Below, piece by piece: positions 52,735-61,299 of a stretch of 64,000 nt of DNA (its first letter is position 1; the number at the start of each line of letters is the position of its first letter). Below the pieces are notes generated by a model, which had not been told where the DNA came from, did not search any database, and saw only the letters and a list, made by a program, of their open reading frames with translations. Both the position numbers and the translations under genes were made by a program. Source of the stretch: Microlunatus parietis (GTDB taxonomy: Bacteria > Actinomycetota > Actinomycetes > Propionibacteriales > Propionibacteriaceae); contig NZ_JACCBU010000001.1 in the NCBI RefSeq assembly GCF_013407955.1, positions 6,572,001 to 6,636,000 on the forward strand, in the 5' to 3' direction.

Positions 52735-54638
52735 CGGGCCACCTCCCCGTTCTCGACGAGTTCCGGCACGGTCGGTTCATGATCATCGACGTACCGGCTC
52801 GCCTGCAGCCGGAACATCGCCGCGTACCGGCCGGCGGCGGCCATCAACTCCTCGTGACTGCCGGCCTCGGTGATCCGGCCGCCTTCCAGGACGCAGATCC
52901 GGGGCACCGGCCGGACCACCGAGAACCGGTGCGAGATGATCAAGGACGTGACGCCGGAGGTCAGCTCGAGATAGCTGTCCACCATCCGCGCCTCGGACTC
53001 GACGTCGAGCGCCGCGGCCGGCTCGTCCAAGATCAACACGCCGGCTCCGGCGGCCACCGCACGGAGCGCCCGGGCCAGCCCGATCCGCTGCCACTCGCCG
53101 CCCGACAGGTCGGTGCCGCCCGGAATGGTCTTGCTCAGCGGCGTGCCCCAGCCGGTCTTCAGCTTCTCGATCAGGTCGACGATGCCGGCTCGTTCGGCGG
53201 TGGCGTCCAGTTCGGTGGTGTCCGGCAGCCGGTCCGCGGCCAGGTCGATCCGGCCGGACCAGATCCGGCCGGTGCCGAGCGCGACGTTGTCCCCGGCGGC
53301 GAGCGGCAACCGGACGAAGTCCTGGGTGATCGGGGCGACCCGGCGCTGCCAGGCCCGCCGCTGGTCCAGGTCGAGGTCGGCCAGGTCGACGCCGCCGACC
53401 AGCACCCGGCCCGAGGTCGGCAGGTAGGCGCCGCAGGCCAGCTTCACCAGCGTCGACTTCCCGGCGCCGTTCACGCCCACCAGCGCCACCGCGTCGCCGG
53501 CCGGCAGTTCCCAGCTGAGCCCGCGCAGGATGTCGGACTCGGCGCCGGGATAGCGGAAGGTGACGTCGTCGAACACGATCGACGGAGCGCCGGCCGGCAC
53601 CGGCGCCGGTTCCGGGGCGGTCCGCGGGCTGGTCCGGATCCGCTGCAGGACGGCCTTGGCCGGGGCGATCCGGTCCAGCCAGGCCAGCACCGCCACGCCG
53701 CGCTGGAGCTGGCCGAGCGACCAGAGGTCGGTGCTGCCGATCGCCATGATCAACGAGAGCGCGGTGGCCAGCGCGGTCAGGTCGATCCGGCCGTCCGAGG
53801 CCAGCCACGCCGCGTACCCGATCGCGGCGCAGGTGACCAGGACCCGGCCGCCGCCGATGGCGAGATTGATCATGGCGCCGCGGCGCCGCTTGCGCCAGTA
53901 CGGCAGGTAGGCCGACGTGATGTTGTCCCACCAGCGGCGCCGGATGAAGCCGGTCAGGCCGAAGATCCGGATCTCCTTGGCCGACTTGCCCATGCCCTGC
54001 TCGAACGCGTAGTACGCATGCTTCTGCGGCTCGGTCTGGCCGGACCAGACGTCCATCTCGGTCATGATGATCCGGCGCAGGTACTCGCCCTCGGCCAGCG
54101 CGCCGAGGAACAAAAGCACCGCGACCCAGGGGGACAGGGTGACGGCCAGCGCGACCGACGTCCCGATCAGCCCGAGCCATTGGGTGATGCCCGGCCCGGT
54201 CGCCATCCGCAGCGCCATCTCGATCTCCCAGCGCCGGTTCCGTACCTTCTGCACCTGGGCGGCGGCGTCGGAGTCCTCGGCGACGGAGAGGTCGGGGGAG
54301 TCGGACAGGGCCAGCCCGATCCGGGAGGTCGCGTCCCGCTCGGACAGGCCGATCAACTGCTCGCCGGCCGACTTCGCGACCAGCCCGACCCCGTGCCCGA
54401 CCACCAGCAGGATCAGCAGCGCGGCCAGGGACTGGTTGAAGTCGGGATCGAGCCCGGCCGCCACCACGCCGGGCAGCATGCCGATCACCCGGCCGGTGAA
54501 GATCGGCACCGCCACCAGCAGGCCGGCACTGAGCAGCGCCGACAGCACGGCGAACACCGTGTTCAGCGGACTCAACCGCCAGGAATACCGGATCAGCCGA
54601 AGCACGTCGTTGTCGCTCCTCGCAAGGGGGTTCGTCAC
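52731..54638 (-). CDS. ABC exporter half-transporter (membrane + ATPase), subunit 1
   Basis: A 635-residue half-transporter with a six-helix membrane part (LSPLNTVFAVLSALLSAGLLVAV is helix 1) and a C-terminal ATPase: Walker A VGVNGAGKSTL, signature DLSGGEWQRIGLARAL, Walker B VLILDEPAAALD, H-loop LIISHRFS. The D in the DEPAAALD D-loop is intact. It heads a two-gene operon with the similar gene at 50962-52734. GTG 54638 is the start. Its divergent neighbour is an ABC-F protein with an attenuator-like leader, which may indicate a shared antibiotic-defence theme, though that is speculative. Confidence 0.9.
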   Translation of the reverse strand: MTNPLARSDNDVLRLIRYSWRLSPLNTVFAVLSALLSAGLLVAVPIFTGRVIGMLPGVVAAGLDPDFNQSLAALLILLVVGHGVGLVAKSAGEQLIGLSERDATSRIGLALSDSPDLSVAEDSDAAAQVQKVRNRRWEIEMALRMATGPGITQWLGLIGTSVALAVTLSPWVAVLLFLGALAEGEYLRRIIMTEMDVWSGQTEPQKHAYYAFEQGMGKSAKEIRIFGLTGFIRRRWWDNITSAYLPYWRKRRRGAMINLAIGGGRVLVTCAAIGYAAWLASDGRIDLTALATALSLIMAIGSTDLWSLGQLQRGVAVLAWLDRIAPAKAVLQRIRTSPRTAPEPAPVPAGAPSIVFDDVTFRYPGAESDILRGLSWELPAGDAVALVGVNGAGKSTLVKLACGAYLPTSGRVLVGGVDLADLDLDQRRAWQRRVAPITQDFVRLPLAAGDNVALGTGRIWSGRIDLAADRLPDTTELDATAERAGIVDLIEKLKTGWGTPLSKTIPGGTDLSGGEWQRIGLARALRAVAAGAGVLILDEPAAALDVESEARMVDSYLELTSGVTSLIISHRFSVVRPVPRICVLEGGRITEAGSHEELMAAAGRYAAMFRLQASRYVDDHEPTVPELVENGEVAR

Positions 54639-54774
54639 CCGCCGAGGCAGCCCCCCGAGCGAGCCTGTCGAGCCTACGAGGCACCACTGACAGCGGCAAC
54701 GGAATAACCGCCGGCGGGCGGGCGCTATGCTTCTTCGTCGGTGGTTCGGCCACCTGTCCCTGTCGTCGACCAGA

Positions 54775-54873
54775 GGAGCGCCCGTGTCGATCTGAGGTCC
54801 GTCACCTCAACCCCTGGCCCTTGATCAGCCATCCGCGCGGTCGGGCCGACTCGACGACCTCAGGAGGCGCTCC
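54775..54873 (+). promoter_or_regulatory. RBS-sequestering leader/attenuator of the ABC-F gene
   Basis: GGAGCGCC (54775-54782) is complementary to GGCGCTCC (54866-54873), which abuts the ABC-F start codon. TGAGGT (54793-54798) can pair either with ACCTCA at 54857-54862, next to the Shine-Dalgarno AGGAGG, or with ACCTCA at 54804-54809. So one fold hides the ribosome binding site and the other frees it. TATGCT at about 54726-54731 is a possible -10. No experimental basis; read from complementarity alone. Confidence 0.6.
54784..54795 (+). CDS. Three-codon leader peptide (Met-Ser-Ile)
   Basis: GTG TCG ATC TGA preceded by GAGGAG at suitable distance. It is a minimal upstream reading frame inside the attenuator described around it. 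A ribosome stalled on it, for example by an antibiotic, would cover the sequences that sequester the downstream ribosome binding site. Leader peptides of this kind regulate several erm and ABC-F genes. Confidence 0.5.
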   Translation: MSI

Positions 54874-56463
54874 ATGCCCGACGTTCTTGTCTGCCATCAA
54901 CTTTCGTTCGCCTGGCCCGACGGCACCGTGGTGTTCGACCGGCTGGAGGTCGCGTTCCCGCGCGGCCGGACCGCGGTGGTCGGCCGCAACGGCGCCGGCA
55001 AGTCGACCTTGATCAAACTCCTGGCCGGCGACCTCTCGCCGACCTCCGGTACGGTCACCGGCGCGACCCGGATCGGCTACCTGCCGCAGGATCTGGTGCT
55101 CGCCGCGGACCGTACCGTCGCCGAGGTGCTCGGCGTCGCCGACGTGCTGGCCGCCCTGGCGGTGGTCGATCGCGGCGAGGGAGGCGAGATCGAGTTCGAG
55201 GTGATCGGCGACCGCTGGGACGTCGAGGCCGAGGTCGGCGCCGCCCTGTCCCGGTTCGGCTTCGACGGGATCGGCCTGGACCGGACCATCGGCACCCTGT
55301 CCGGCGGCGAGTCCGTCCTGATCGCGCTGGCGGCGCTGCTGTTGGACCGCCCGGACGTGCTGATCCTGGACGAGCCCACCAACAATCTCGACCGGAACGC
55401 CCGGGAGCGGCTGTACGCGGCGGTCGACGACTGGCGCGGCGCGGTGATCCTGGTCAGCCATGATCGGGAACTGCTCGAACGGGTCGATCAGACCGCCGAG
55501 GTGCGCGACGGCGAGGTACGGATCTACGGCGGTCCGTACTCCTTATATATGGAGGCCGTGCAGAGCGAGCAGCAGGCGGCACAGCGGGCCCTCCGCAACG
55601 CCGAGGCCGATCTGCGCCGGCAGCGCCGCGAACTGATCGAGACCCGGGAGAAGCTGGACCGCCGGCAGCGCTACGCGAAGGGCCAGCAGGACAACGTGCC
55701 GCGGATCGTCGCCGGCAACCTGAAACGGAAGGCGCAGGTGTCCGCGGCGAAGCTGATGGACACCTCCCGCGGCGAGCTCGCCGAGGCGACGGCCGCCGTG
55801 GCCGCGGCGGAGGAGCGGGTCCGCGACGACGATCTGATCAAGGTCGATCTGGGCGCAACCACGGTGCCGTCCCGCCGGGACGTGGTGATCGCCGAGGACC
55901 TGGTGCTCCGCAACGGGCTGGAGCTGTCGCTGCGGATCCGTGGCCCGGAACGGCTCGCGCTGGTCGGCCGGAACGGCGTCGGCAAGACGACCTTGATCAA
56001 CACGATCATGGGTACGCTCCCCCCGCGGCAGGGCACGATCGAGGTGAAGGTGCCGGCGAGCCTGTTGCCGCAGCGCCTGACCGTACTCGACGACGACGAG
56101 ACGGTGCTGGCCGGGGTGTCCCGGCTGGCGCCGACCGCCGACGACAACACGTTGCGATCCCAGCTGGCGAAGTTCCTGCTCGGAGCTGAGGTGGTGGCCC
56201 GCCGGGTCGGTGATCTTTCCGGCGGGGAACGGTTCCGGGCCAGCCTGGCCGCCCTGCTGCTGGCCGAACCACCGCCGCAATTGTTGATCTTGGACGAGCC
56301 CACGAACAATCTTGATCTTGACAGTGTGGCTCAACTCACGTCGGCGCTTCGGCAGTATCGCGGCGCGCTCCTGGTGGCAAGCCATGATCGACATTTTTTG
56401 GATGATCTTGAGCTAACCGGAAGGTTGGACCTCGATGCCCGCGATACGGGTGTCGTTGGTTGA
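54874..56463 (+). CDS. ABC-F ribosome-associated ATPase
   Basis: A 529-residue cytoplasmic protein with two ATPase domains and no membrane helices. Domain 1: Walker A GRNGAGKST, signature TLSGGESV, Walker B LILDEPTNNLD. Linker: charged helical segment around residues 230-300 (ADLRRQRRELIETREKLDRR, SAAKLMDTSRGELAEA). Domain 2: GRNGVGKTT, DLSGGERFRA, LLILDEPTNNLDLDS and ASHDRHFLDD. ABC-F proteins act on the ribosome E site in antibiotic protection or translation tuning. The leader with a three-codon uORF suggests drug-inducible expression. The N-terminus MPDVLVCHQLSFAWPDGTVVF is normal for the family. Confidence 0.93.
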   Translation: MPDVLVCHQLSFAWPDGTVVFDRLEVAFPRGRTAVVGRNGAGKSTLIKLLAGDLSPTSGTVTGATRIGYLPQDLVLAADRTVAEVLGVADVLAALAVVDRGEGGEIEFEVIGDRWDVEAEVGAALSRFGFDGIGLDRTIGTLSGGESVLIALAALLLDRPDVLILDEPTNNLDRNARERLYAAVDDWRGAVILVSHDRELLERVDQTAEVRDGEVRIYGGPYSLYMEAVQSEQQAAQRALRNAEADLRRQRRELIETREKLDRRQRYAKGQQDNVPRIVAGNLKRKAQVSAAKLMDTSRGELAEATAAVAAAEERVRDDDLIKVDLGATTVPSRRDVVIAEDLVLRNGLELSLRIRGPERLALVGRNGVGKTTLINTIMGTLPPRQGTIEVKVPASLLPQRLTVLDDDETVLAGVSRLAPTADDNTLRSQLAKFLLGAEVVARRVGDLSGGERFRASLAALLLAEPPPQLLILDEPTNNLDLDSVAQLTSALRQYRGALLVASHDRHFLDDLELTGRLDLDARDTGVVG

Positions 56464-56555
56464 CGTGACCCCGGAGGAACGGTAGACATACGCGGGGCGA
56501 CAGGCTCGCCCGTGGGTGCGGGGCTGAAGAACACCGACGAAGGGGACTACGAACC

Positions 56556-58886
56556 TTGCAAGGGAAGAGAAGGTGGGTAGCTCGGACTCTCGTGCCGGCG
56601 CTTGCGTTGGGCGGGATGGTCGGATCACTGGCGTTGGCGACACCCGCCGCCGCCGATCCGGCCGCTGACGCGAGCACGCAGGCCGACATCAAGCCGCTGG
56701 TGCTTGATCAGATTCCGGCCGACGGGAGCAATCCCTCGGCGAAGAAGACGATCTGGCTCAACTTTGGCGGCGGCACGGTCACCAACACGAACTGGAACGA
56801 TCTCAGCGGGTACGAAGAGCTCAAGTTCGAGCCGGCCGACAAGCTGTCGGACGCACAGAAGCTCGAGGCGTACCAGCGCATGGTGCAGGCGTACGCGCCG
56901 TTCGACGTGAACGTGACGACCAAGAAGCCCGCGAAGGCCAAGCTGGAGCGGTCCAGCATGGACGACGAGGAATACGGCGGCATCGCGCACATCACGGACA
57001 GCAACAGCTCCTCGGCCGGATTCGAGAAGATCTTCGTCCCGGGTGTCGCCGCCGGTAAGGGCGTCGTCTCCGGCTTCGGCGATCCGTACGAGTACGACAC
57101 GTGGACGACGACCGATGTGTTCGGCGATGCCGGCAACGGCAAGCTCAAGCAACGGGGCAAGGGCACCATCCGCAAGGCCGTCGAGGCGCGCGATGTGCGT
57201 ACCTACCTCGGCCGGCTGACCGGCGACATCGCGGTCCACGAGGTCGGGCACACGCTCGGCCTCGATCACCAGGGCTGGGACGACGGCGAGACCAAGGAGG
57301 AGTACTACTCTCCTGGCGCCGACTGGACCGAAGCGTCCGCGAGCGTCTGGGGTCCGACCATGGGATCCCCGATCGCCAGCATGCACCGTTGGTCGGGCGC
57401 ATACCCGAACAACAGCAAGGACCAGGACGACCTGGCCGTGATGACCAAGAAGCTGTCGGAGAAGGACGCCACCAAGAAGCGTCTCTACGACAAGGACGGC
57501 AAGGTCTACTGGGGCGCGTACTGCACCAATAGCCAGACCGGCGAGGTCGTCAAGGGCGACAGCGAGACCGACGAGTGCTACGACGACGAGCCGCTCAAGT
57601 GGCAGAACGATCTTCGTGGCCGGGTCACGTATCGGGACAACCAGGAGTCGAACACCGACAGCCGGGCCCGCGCGCTGACCATCCAGGACGGCAAGGCCGA
57701 CGCCTGGGGCGAGTTCGTTAAGAACCTCGGTGACGGGGTCGGGAACTGGTACCGCTTCGACGCGGCCGCCGGCCCGATCAGCGTGGCCGTGACGCCGCAG
57801 CAGCCGTTCACCGCGCTGGACCTGAAGGTGACGCTGTACGACTCCGAGCTCAAGCAGCTCGCCACCGACGATCCCGAGGTCAAGCCGATCGTGGACGACG
57901 GCGGACACGTCGTCGTGCTCGAGGCCACCGGCCAGGACGCCAAGGTCGATCACCTCGGGACCGGCGCTCAGACCTACTTCGTGAAGGTCGAGCAGGCCTC
58001 GTTGGGCAGCCTGAACAGCAACACCGTCAAGAAGGCCGGCGCGTCGCCGAAGTACGGCAACCTGGGCGTCTACCAGCTCGCCGTTCAGGGCACCGCGGCT
58101 GCGGAGCTTGCTCCGCCGGCGGTCGACCCGACCTACGGTGAGACCGTCGCCGGCACCGGTGTGGCGGGCGCGACCGTCGAGGTGCAGGACGCCGACGGCA
58201 AGGTCATCGGCACCGCGGAGGTGGGTGCCGACGGCAAGTACTCGGTCACCCTGGATCCGGCAGCCAAGGAGGGCGACGAGCTCCTGGTCAGCCAGGCCAA
58301 GGACGGGCAGCGTTCCCGCCCGGCCTCGGTCACCGTGATCACGGAGGAGAAGCCCGAGGTCAAGGTGAAGGTCGACCCGAGCAAGATCACCGAGGGTGAC
58401 GACGGCGGCGTGACCGTGGTCGGCACCGGCTTCGCGGCCGGCCAGAAGGTCAGCGGCGTGGTGAACTCGGAACCGGTCGAACTCGGCACCAAGATCGCCG
58501 ACGACGACGGCAAGGTCGAGTTCGTCTTCGATGGCAGCAAGCTCGAGGTCGGCAAGCACAAGGTGACGCTGACCGCGGACGACGACAAGGACTACACCGG
58601 GTCGGCGACGCTGACCGTGGTGAAGGCCGACGACGAGCCGTCGCCGAAGCCGAGTGACGACGAGACGCCGTCCCCGGAGCCGAGCGACGACGAGACCCCG
58701 TCGCCCGCGCCGTCGGACGACGAGACCACGCCGCCTCCGTCGGACGACAACGGTGGTGACGACGATGGCGGTCTGCCGTCGACCGGTGCCAGCACCGCGC
58801 TGACGCTGTTCGGCATCGGTGGCATCGTTCTGGTCGGCTCCGGCGTCACGATCGCCGCTGCCGCTCGCCGGCGGAACAAGGCCTGA
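56556..58886 (+). CDS. Cell-wall-anchored zinc metalloprotease (metzincin) with LPSTG sorting signal
   Basis: A 776-residue surface protein. A signal peptide (LVPALALGGMVGSLALATPAAA) is followed by a protease domain with HEVGHTLGLDH (H228, E229, H232, H238), the extended metzincin zinc motif, and MGSPIASMHRW as a likely Met-turn. The middle is a beta-rich C-terminal prepeptidase-like region, then two Ig-like repeats (ETVAGTGVAGATVEVQDADG; GVTVVGTGFAAGQKVSG), a Pro/Ser/Asp-rich wall spanner and a sortase signal LPSTG (from residue 740), hydrophobic helix and RRRNK tail. The TTG at 56556 is the only start that keeps the leader whole. Confidence 0.9.
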   Translation: MQGKRRWVARTLVPALALGGMVGSLALATPAAADPAADASTQADIKPLVLDQIPADGSNPSAKKTIWLNFGGGTVTNTNWNDLSGYEELKFEPADKLSDAQKLEAYQRMVQAYAPFDVNVTTKKPAKAKLERSSMDDEEYGGIAHITDSNSSSAGFEKIFVPGVAAGKGVVSGFGDPYEYDTWTTTDVFGDAGNGKLKQRGKGTIRKAVEARDVRTYLGRLTGDIAVHEVGHTLGLDHQGWDDGETKEEYYSPGADWTEASASVWGPTMGSPIASMHRWSGAYPNNSKDQDDLAVMTKKLSEKDATKKRLYDKDGKVYWGAYCTNSQTGEVVKGDSETDECYDDEPLKWQNDLRGRVTYRDNQESNTDSRARALTIQDGKADAWGEFVKNLGDGVGNWYRFDAAAGPISVAVTPQQPFTALDLKVTLYDSELKQLATDDPEVKPIVDDGGHVVVLEATGQDAKVDHLGTGAQTYFVKVEQASLGSLNSNTVKKAGASPKYGNLGVYQLAVQGTAAAELAPPAVDPTYGETVAGTGVAGATVEVQDADGKVIGTAEVGADGKYSVTLDPAAKEGDELLVSQAKDGQRSRPASVTVITEEKPEVKVKVDPSKITEGDDGGVTVVGTGFAAGQKVSGVVNSEPVELGTKIADDDGKVEFVFDGSKLEVGKHKVTLTADDDKDYTGSATLTVVKADDEPSPKPSDDETPSPEPSDDETPSPAPSDDETTPPPSDDNGGDDDGGLPSTGASTALTLFGIGGIVLVGSGVTIAAAARRRNKA

Positions 58887-58918
58887 TTGACGGCCTGACG
58901 CCGCTGTAACAGCTGAAC

Positions 58919-58955
58919 CGGCCCGGTCCTCAGGGGATTCCTGGGGGCCGGGCCG
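58919..58955 (+). terminator. GC-rich hairpin after the metalloprotease gene
   Basis: CGGCCCGG (58919-58926) pairs with CCGGGCCG (58948-58955); the loop has further complementary GG/CC. There is no T-run, so this may be a weak or factor-assisted terminator separating the metalloprotease from rplS. Confidence 0.5.
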
Positions 58956-59156
58956 TGCGGCGTTCTCAGGGGCTCGGGTACGACACGGCCGAGCCTCCCC
59001 GGGCCGATTTCTGCTCAGCCGTCGCCGTATGGCAGACTTAGCGGCTGTTGTCCTCGGGAACCGCGACTCCTGCCACAGGGGGATCGATCGCGACCGAGGA
59101 ACCCCGAAACGTCACCATCACGGTAGTGACCTGTGGCACTGGCGAGGAACGAAGAA

Positions 59157-59513
59157 ATGAACGAGCTGATCCGCGAGATCGACCAGGCATCGCTGCGTAC
59201 CGACGTGCCGGAGTTCCGGCCCGGCGACACCGTACGGGTGCACGTCAAGGTCGTCGAGGGTAACCGGTCCCGGATCCAGGTCTTCGCCGGTGTGGTGATC
59301 TCCCGGTCCGGTGGCGGGCTGCAGGAGTCCTTCACGGTCCGCAAGGTGAGCTTCGGTGTCGGCGTCGAGCGGACCTTCTCGGTGCACTCGCCGATCATCG
59401 AGAAGATCGAGGTCGAGCGCCGTGGTGACGTCCGCCGAGCCAAGCTGTACTACCTGCGTGATCTCCGCGGCAAGGCGGCGAAGATCAAGGAGAAGCGCGA
59501 CAACGCTCGCTGA
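59157..59513 (+). CDS. rplS: 50S ribosomal protein L19
   Basis: A 118-residue large-subunit protein that sits at the 30S interface. LIREIDQASLRTDVPEFRPGDTVRVHVKVVEGNRSRIQ is fully typical, and SVHSPIIEKIEVERRGDVRRAKLYYLRDLRGKAAKIKE closes the family pattern. I chose the ATG at 59157; the GTG at 59133 gives an N-terminal extension absent in homologues. The usual upstream rpsP-rimM-trmD genes are not adjacent; a metalloprotease gene lies there instead. The order rplS-lepB-lepB-rnhB-DUF2469-yraN downstream is standard for actinobacteria. Confidence 0.97.
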   Translation: MNELIREIDQASLRTDVPEFRPGDTVRVHVKVVEGNRSRIQVFAGVVISRSGGGLQESFTVRKVSFGVGVERTFSVHSPIIEKIEVERRGDVRRAKLYYLRDLRGKAAKIKEKRDNAR

Positions 59514-59528
59514 TCCGGCCCAGGGACG

Positions 59529-60527
59529 GTGCCGGTGACCGGTGATGAGGCCGACGAGCCACGCCCGCGCCGAGCGCTGCCGCCGGAGGATGACGACAGC
59601 GACGCCGACACGGCCGAGCAACCTCGAGTCGTACCGGAGCGGCGCGAGACCGCGCAGGACCGCCCCGAGCCGCAGCACGCGGCGTGGCCCGAGGACGAAC
59701 CTGCCGAGGCCGCCGAGCCCGAACCCGAATCGGCCGTGGACGTTCGCGGCGGCCGCGACGAGGACGAGGACGACGAGAAGCAGCTGACCTTCGGGCAGCA
59801 CGTGCTGGTGTTCTTCAAGGAACTGGCGATCGTCGTCGTCGGCGCCATCGTGGTGGCCGCCCTGCTGCGGGCGTTCGTCGGCCAGATGTTCCTGATCCCG
59901 TCCGAGTCCATGCTCAACACGCTGCACGTCGACGACCGGGTGGTGGCCGAGAAGATCACCGGCCTGACCCGCGGCCAGGTGGTCGTGTTCGCCGACCCGG
60001 GCGGCTGGCTGAGCGGCCCGGAGGCGCCGGAGCGGGGGCCGTTCGGCAAGGCGCTCGAGTTCATCGGCGTCCTGCCCGAGAGCGGCACCGACCACTTGAT
60101 CAAGAGGCTGATCGGGCTGCCCGGCGACCGGGTCCGGTGCTGCTCGGCCGACGGCCGGATCGAGGTCAACGGCAAGCCGCTGGACGAGACCGAATACCTG
60201 TACACGGACAGTTCCGGCCGCAAGGCCGACCCGTCCGACATCAACTTCGACGTGGTGGTGCCGGCCGGCCGGATCTTCGTCCTCGGCGACAACCGGGCCA
60301 ACAGCCGCGACTCGCGCTGCCACCTCGGTGACGAACGGGCGGGCATGGTGAAGGGCGAGAACGCCTTCGTGTCGACCGATCTGGTGGTCGGCCGAGGAAT
60401 CGCGGTCGTCTGGCCGTTCGGCAACCTGCGCGCCTTGGCAATACCGAGTACGTTCTCTGACGTGCCAGCCGGATCTCCGCCGCCCAACAAACCCACGATC
60501 GATGCCGGGCCCGATGCGAACTGCTGA
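59529..60527 (+). CDS. lepB: Signal peptidase I, paralogue 1
   Basis: A 332-residue membrane protease that removes signal peptides. An unusually long acidic N-terminus (residues 1-90, Glu/Asp/Pro-rich) precedes a membrane helix (AIVVVGAIVVAALLRAFVG). The catalytic Ser127 is in IPSESMLNTL, the Lys192 general base in HLIKRLIGLPGDRV, and GDNRANSRDSR is the third signature. The GTG at 59529 opens 15 bp after rplS. Its end overlaps the second signal peptidase by 26 bp. Confidence 0.95.
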   Translation: MPVTGDEADEPRPRRALPPEDDDSDADTAEQPRVVPERRETAQDRPEPQHAAWPEDEPAEAAEPEPESAVDVRGGRDEDEDDEKQLTFGQHVLVFFKELAIVVVGAIVVAALLRAFVGQMFLIPSESMLNTLHVDDRVVAEKITGLTRGQVVVFADPGGWLSGPEAPERGPFGKALEFIGVLPESGTDHLIKRLIGLPGDRVRCCSADGRIEVNGKPLDETEYLYTDSSGRKADPSDINFDVVVPAGRIFVLGDNRANSRDSRCHLGDERAGMVKGENAFVSTDLVVGRGIAVVWPFGNLRALAIPSTFSDVPAGSPPPNKPTIDAGPDANC

Positions 60528-61299
60528 GTCCAGGCCGGATGCGGGAAAGTCGGCCGGCCGGCGCCGCTCCCGTACCAGCCGGTTCTTCACCGAACTCATG
60601 ATCGTCGTCGTCGGAGCCTTGATCGTTTCGACGCTGCTGCGGACCTTCGTCGGGCAGTTGTTCATCATCCCCTCCGGGTCGATGGAGAACACGCTGCAGA
60701 TCGAGGACCGGGTCGCCGTGCAGAAGATCACGGACTTCCAGCGCGGCGACGTGGTGGTGTTCGCCGACCCGGGCGGCTGGCTGGGCTCCTCCGGCGAGGG
60801 CACCGAGGACGACGGGCCGATCACCCAGGGCCTCGAGTTCATCGGCCTGGTGCCCGGCTCCGACTATTTGATCAAGCGAGTGATCGGCATGCCCGGCGAC
60901 CGAGTGGTCTGTTGCGACAAGCTGAACCGGCTGACCGTGAACGGCGTCGCGCTGGACGAGACGCGCTATCTGTACACGTCGCCGGACGGGCAGCAGGACG
61001 AGCCGTCCGACCTCGAGTTCGACGTCACCGTGCCGGAGGGCCGGATCTTCGTCATGGGTGATCATCGGTCCGCCAGCGCCGACTCCCGGTGCCACCTGTC
61101 CGACACGTCGCTCACCGGACCCGAGGGTTCCGTCGCGTTCGTACCGATCGATAATGTGGTCGGGCCGGCCTTCGCGATCGTGATGCCGCTCAGCCGGCTG
61201 AGCACCGTGCAGCGGCCGCCGATCTTCGATCTCGTACCGGAGCCGAGTGAACCGCCGCCGACGGAAGCGGTGATCAAACCCGAGGGGGTGACCTGCTGA
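60502..61299 (+). CDS. lepB: Signal peptidase I, paralogue 2
   Basis: A 265-residue signal peptidase I next to its paralogue. Helix LMIVVVGALIVSTLLRTFVG, Ser60 in IPSGSMENTL, Lys125 in YLIKRVIGMPGDRV and GDHRSASADSRCH. It lacks the long acidic extension of the first copy. Both carry a double cysteine after the catalytic lysine (VRCCSAD and VVCCDKL), a shared feature absent from many signal peptidases. ATG 60502 or 60514 may start it. The overlap with the upstream gene and downstream rnhB indicates a single transcript. Confidence 0.94.
   Translation: MPGPMRTAESRPDAGKSAGRRRSRTSRFFTELMIVVVGALIVSTLLRTFVGQLFIIPSGSMENTLQIEDRVAVQKITDFQRGDVVVFADPGGWLGSSGEGTEDDGPITQGLEFIGLVPGSDYLIKRVIGMPGDRVVCCDKLNRLTVNGVALDETRYLYTSPDGQQDEPSDLEFDVTVPEGRIFVMGDHRSASADSRCHLSDTSLTGPEGSVAFVPIDNVVGPAFAIVMPLSRLSTVQRPPIFDLVPEPSEPPPTEAVIKPEGVTC

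Noticed and set aside
50843..52786. Minus-strand 647-codon frame overlapping the ABC exporter
   Set aside because: It shadows the exporter gene, which has complete Walker and signature motifs in its own frame.
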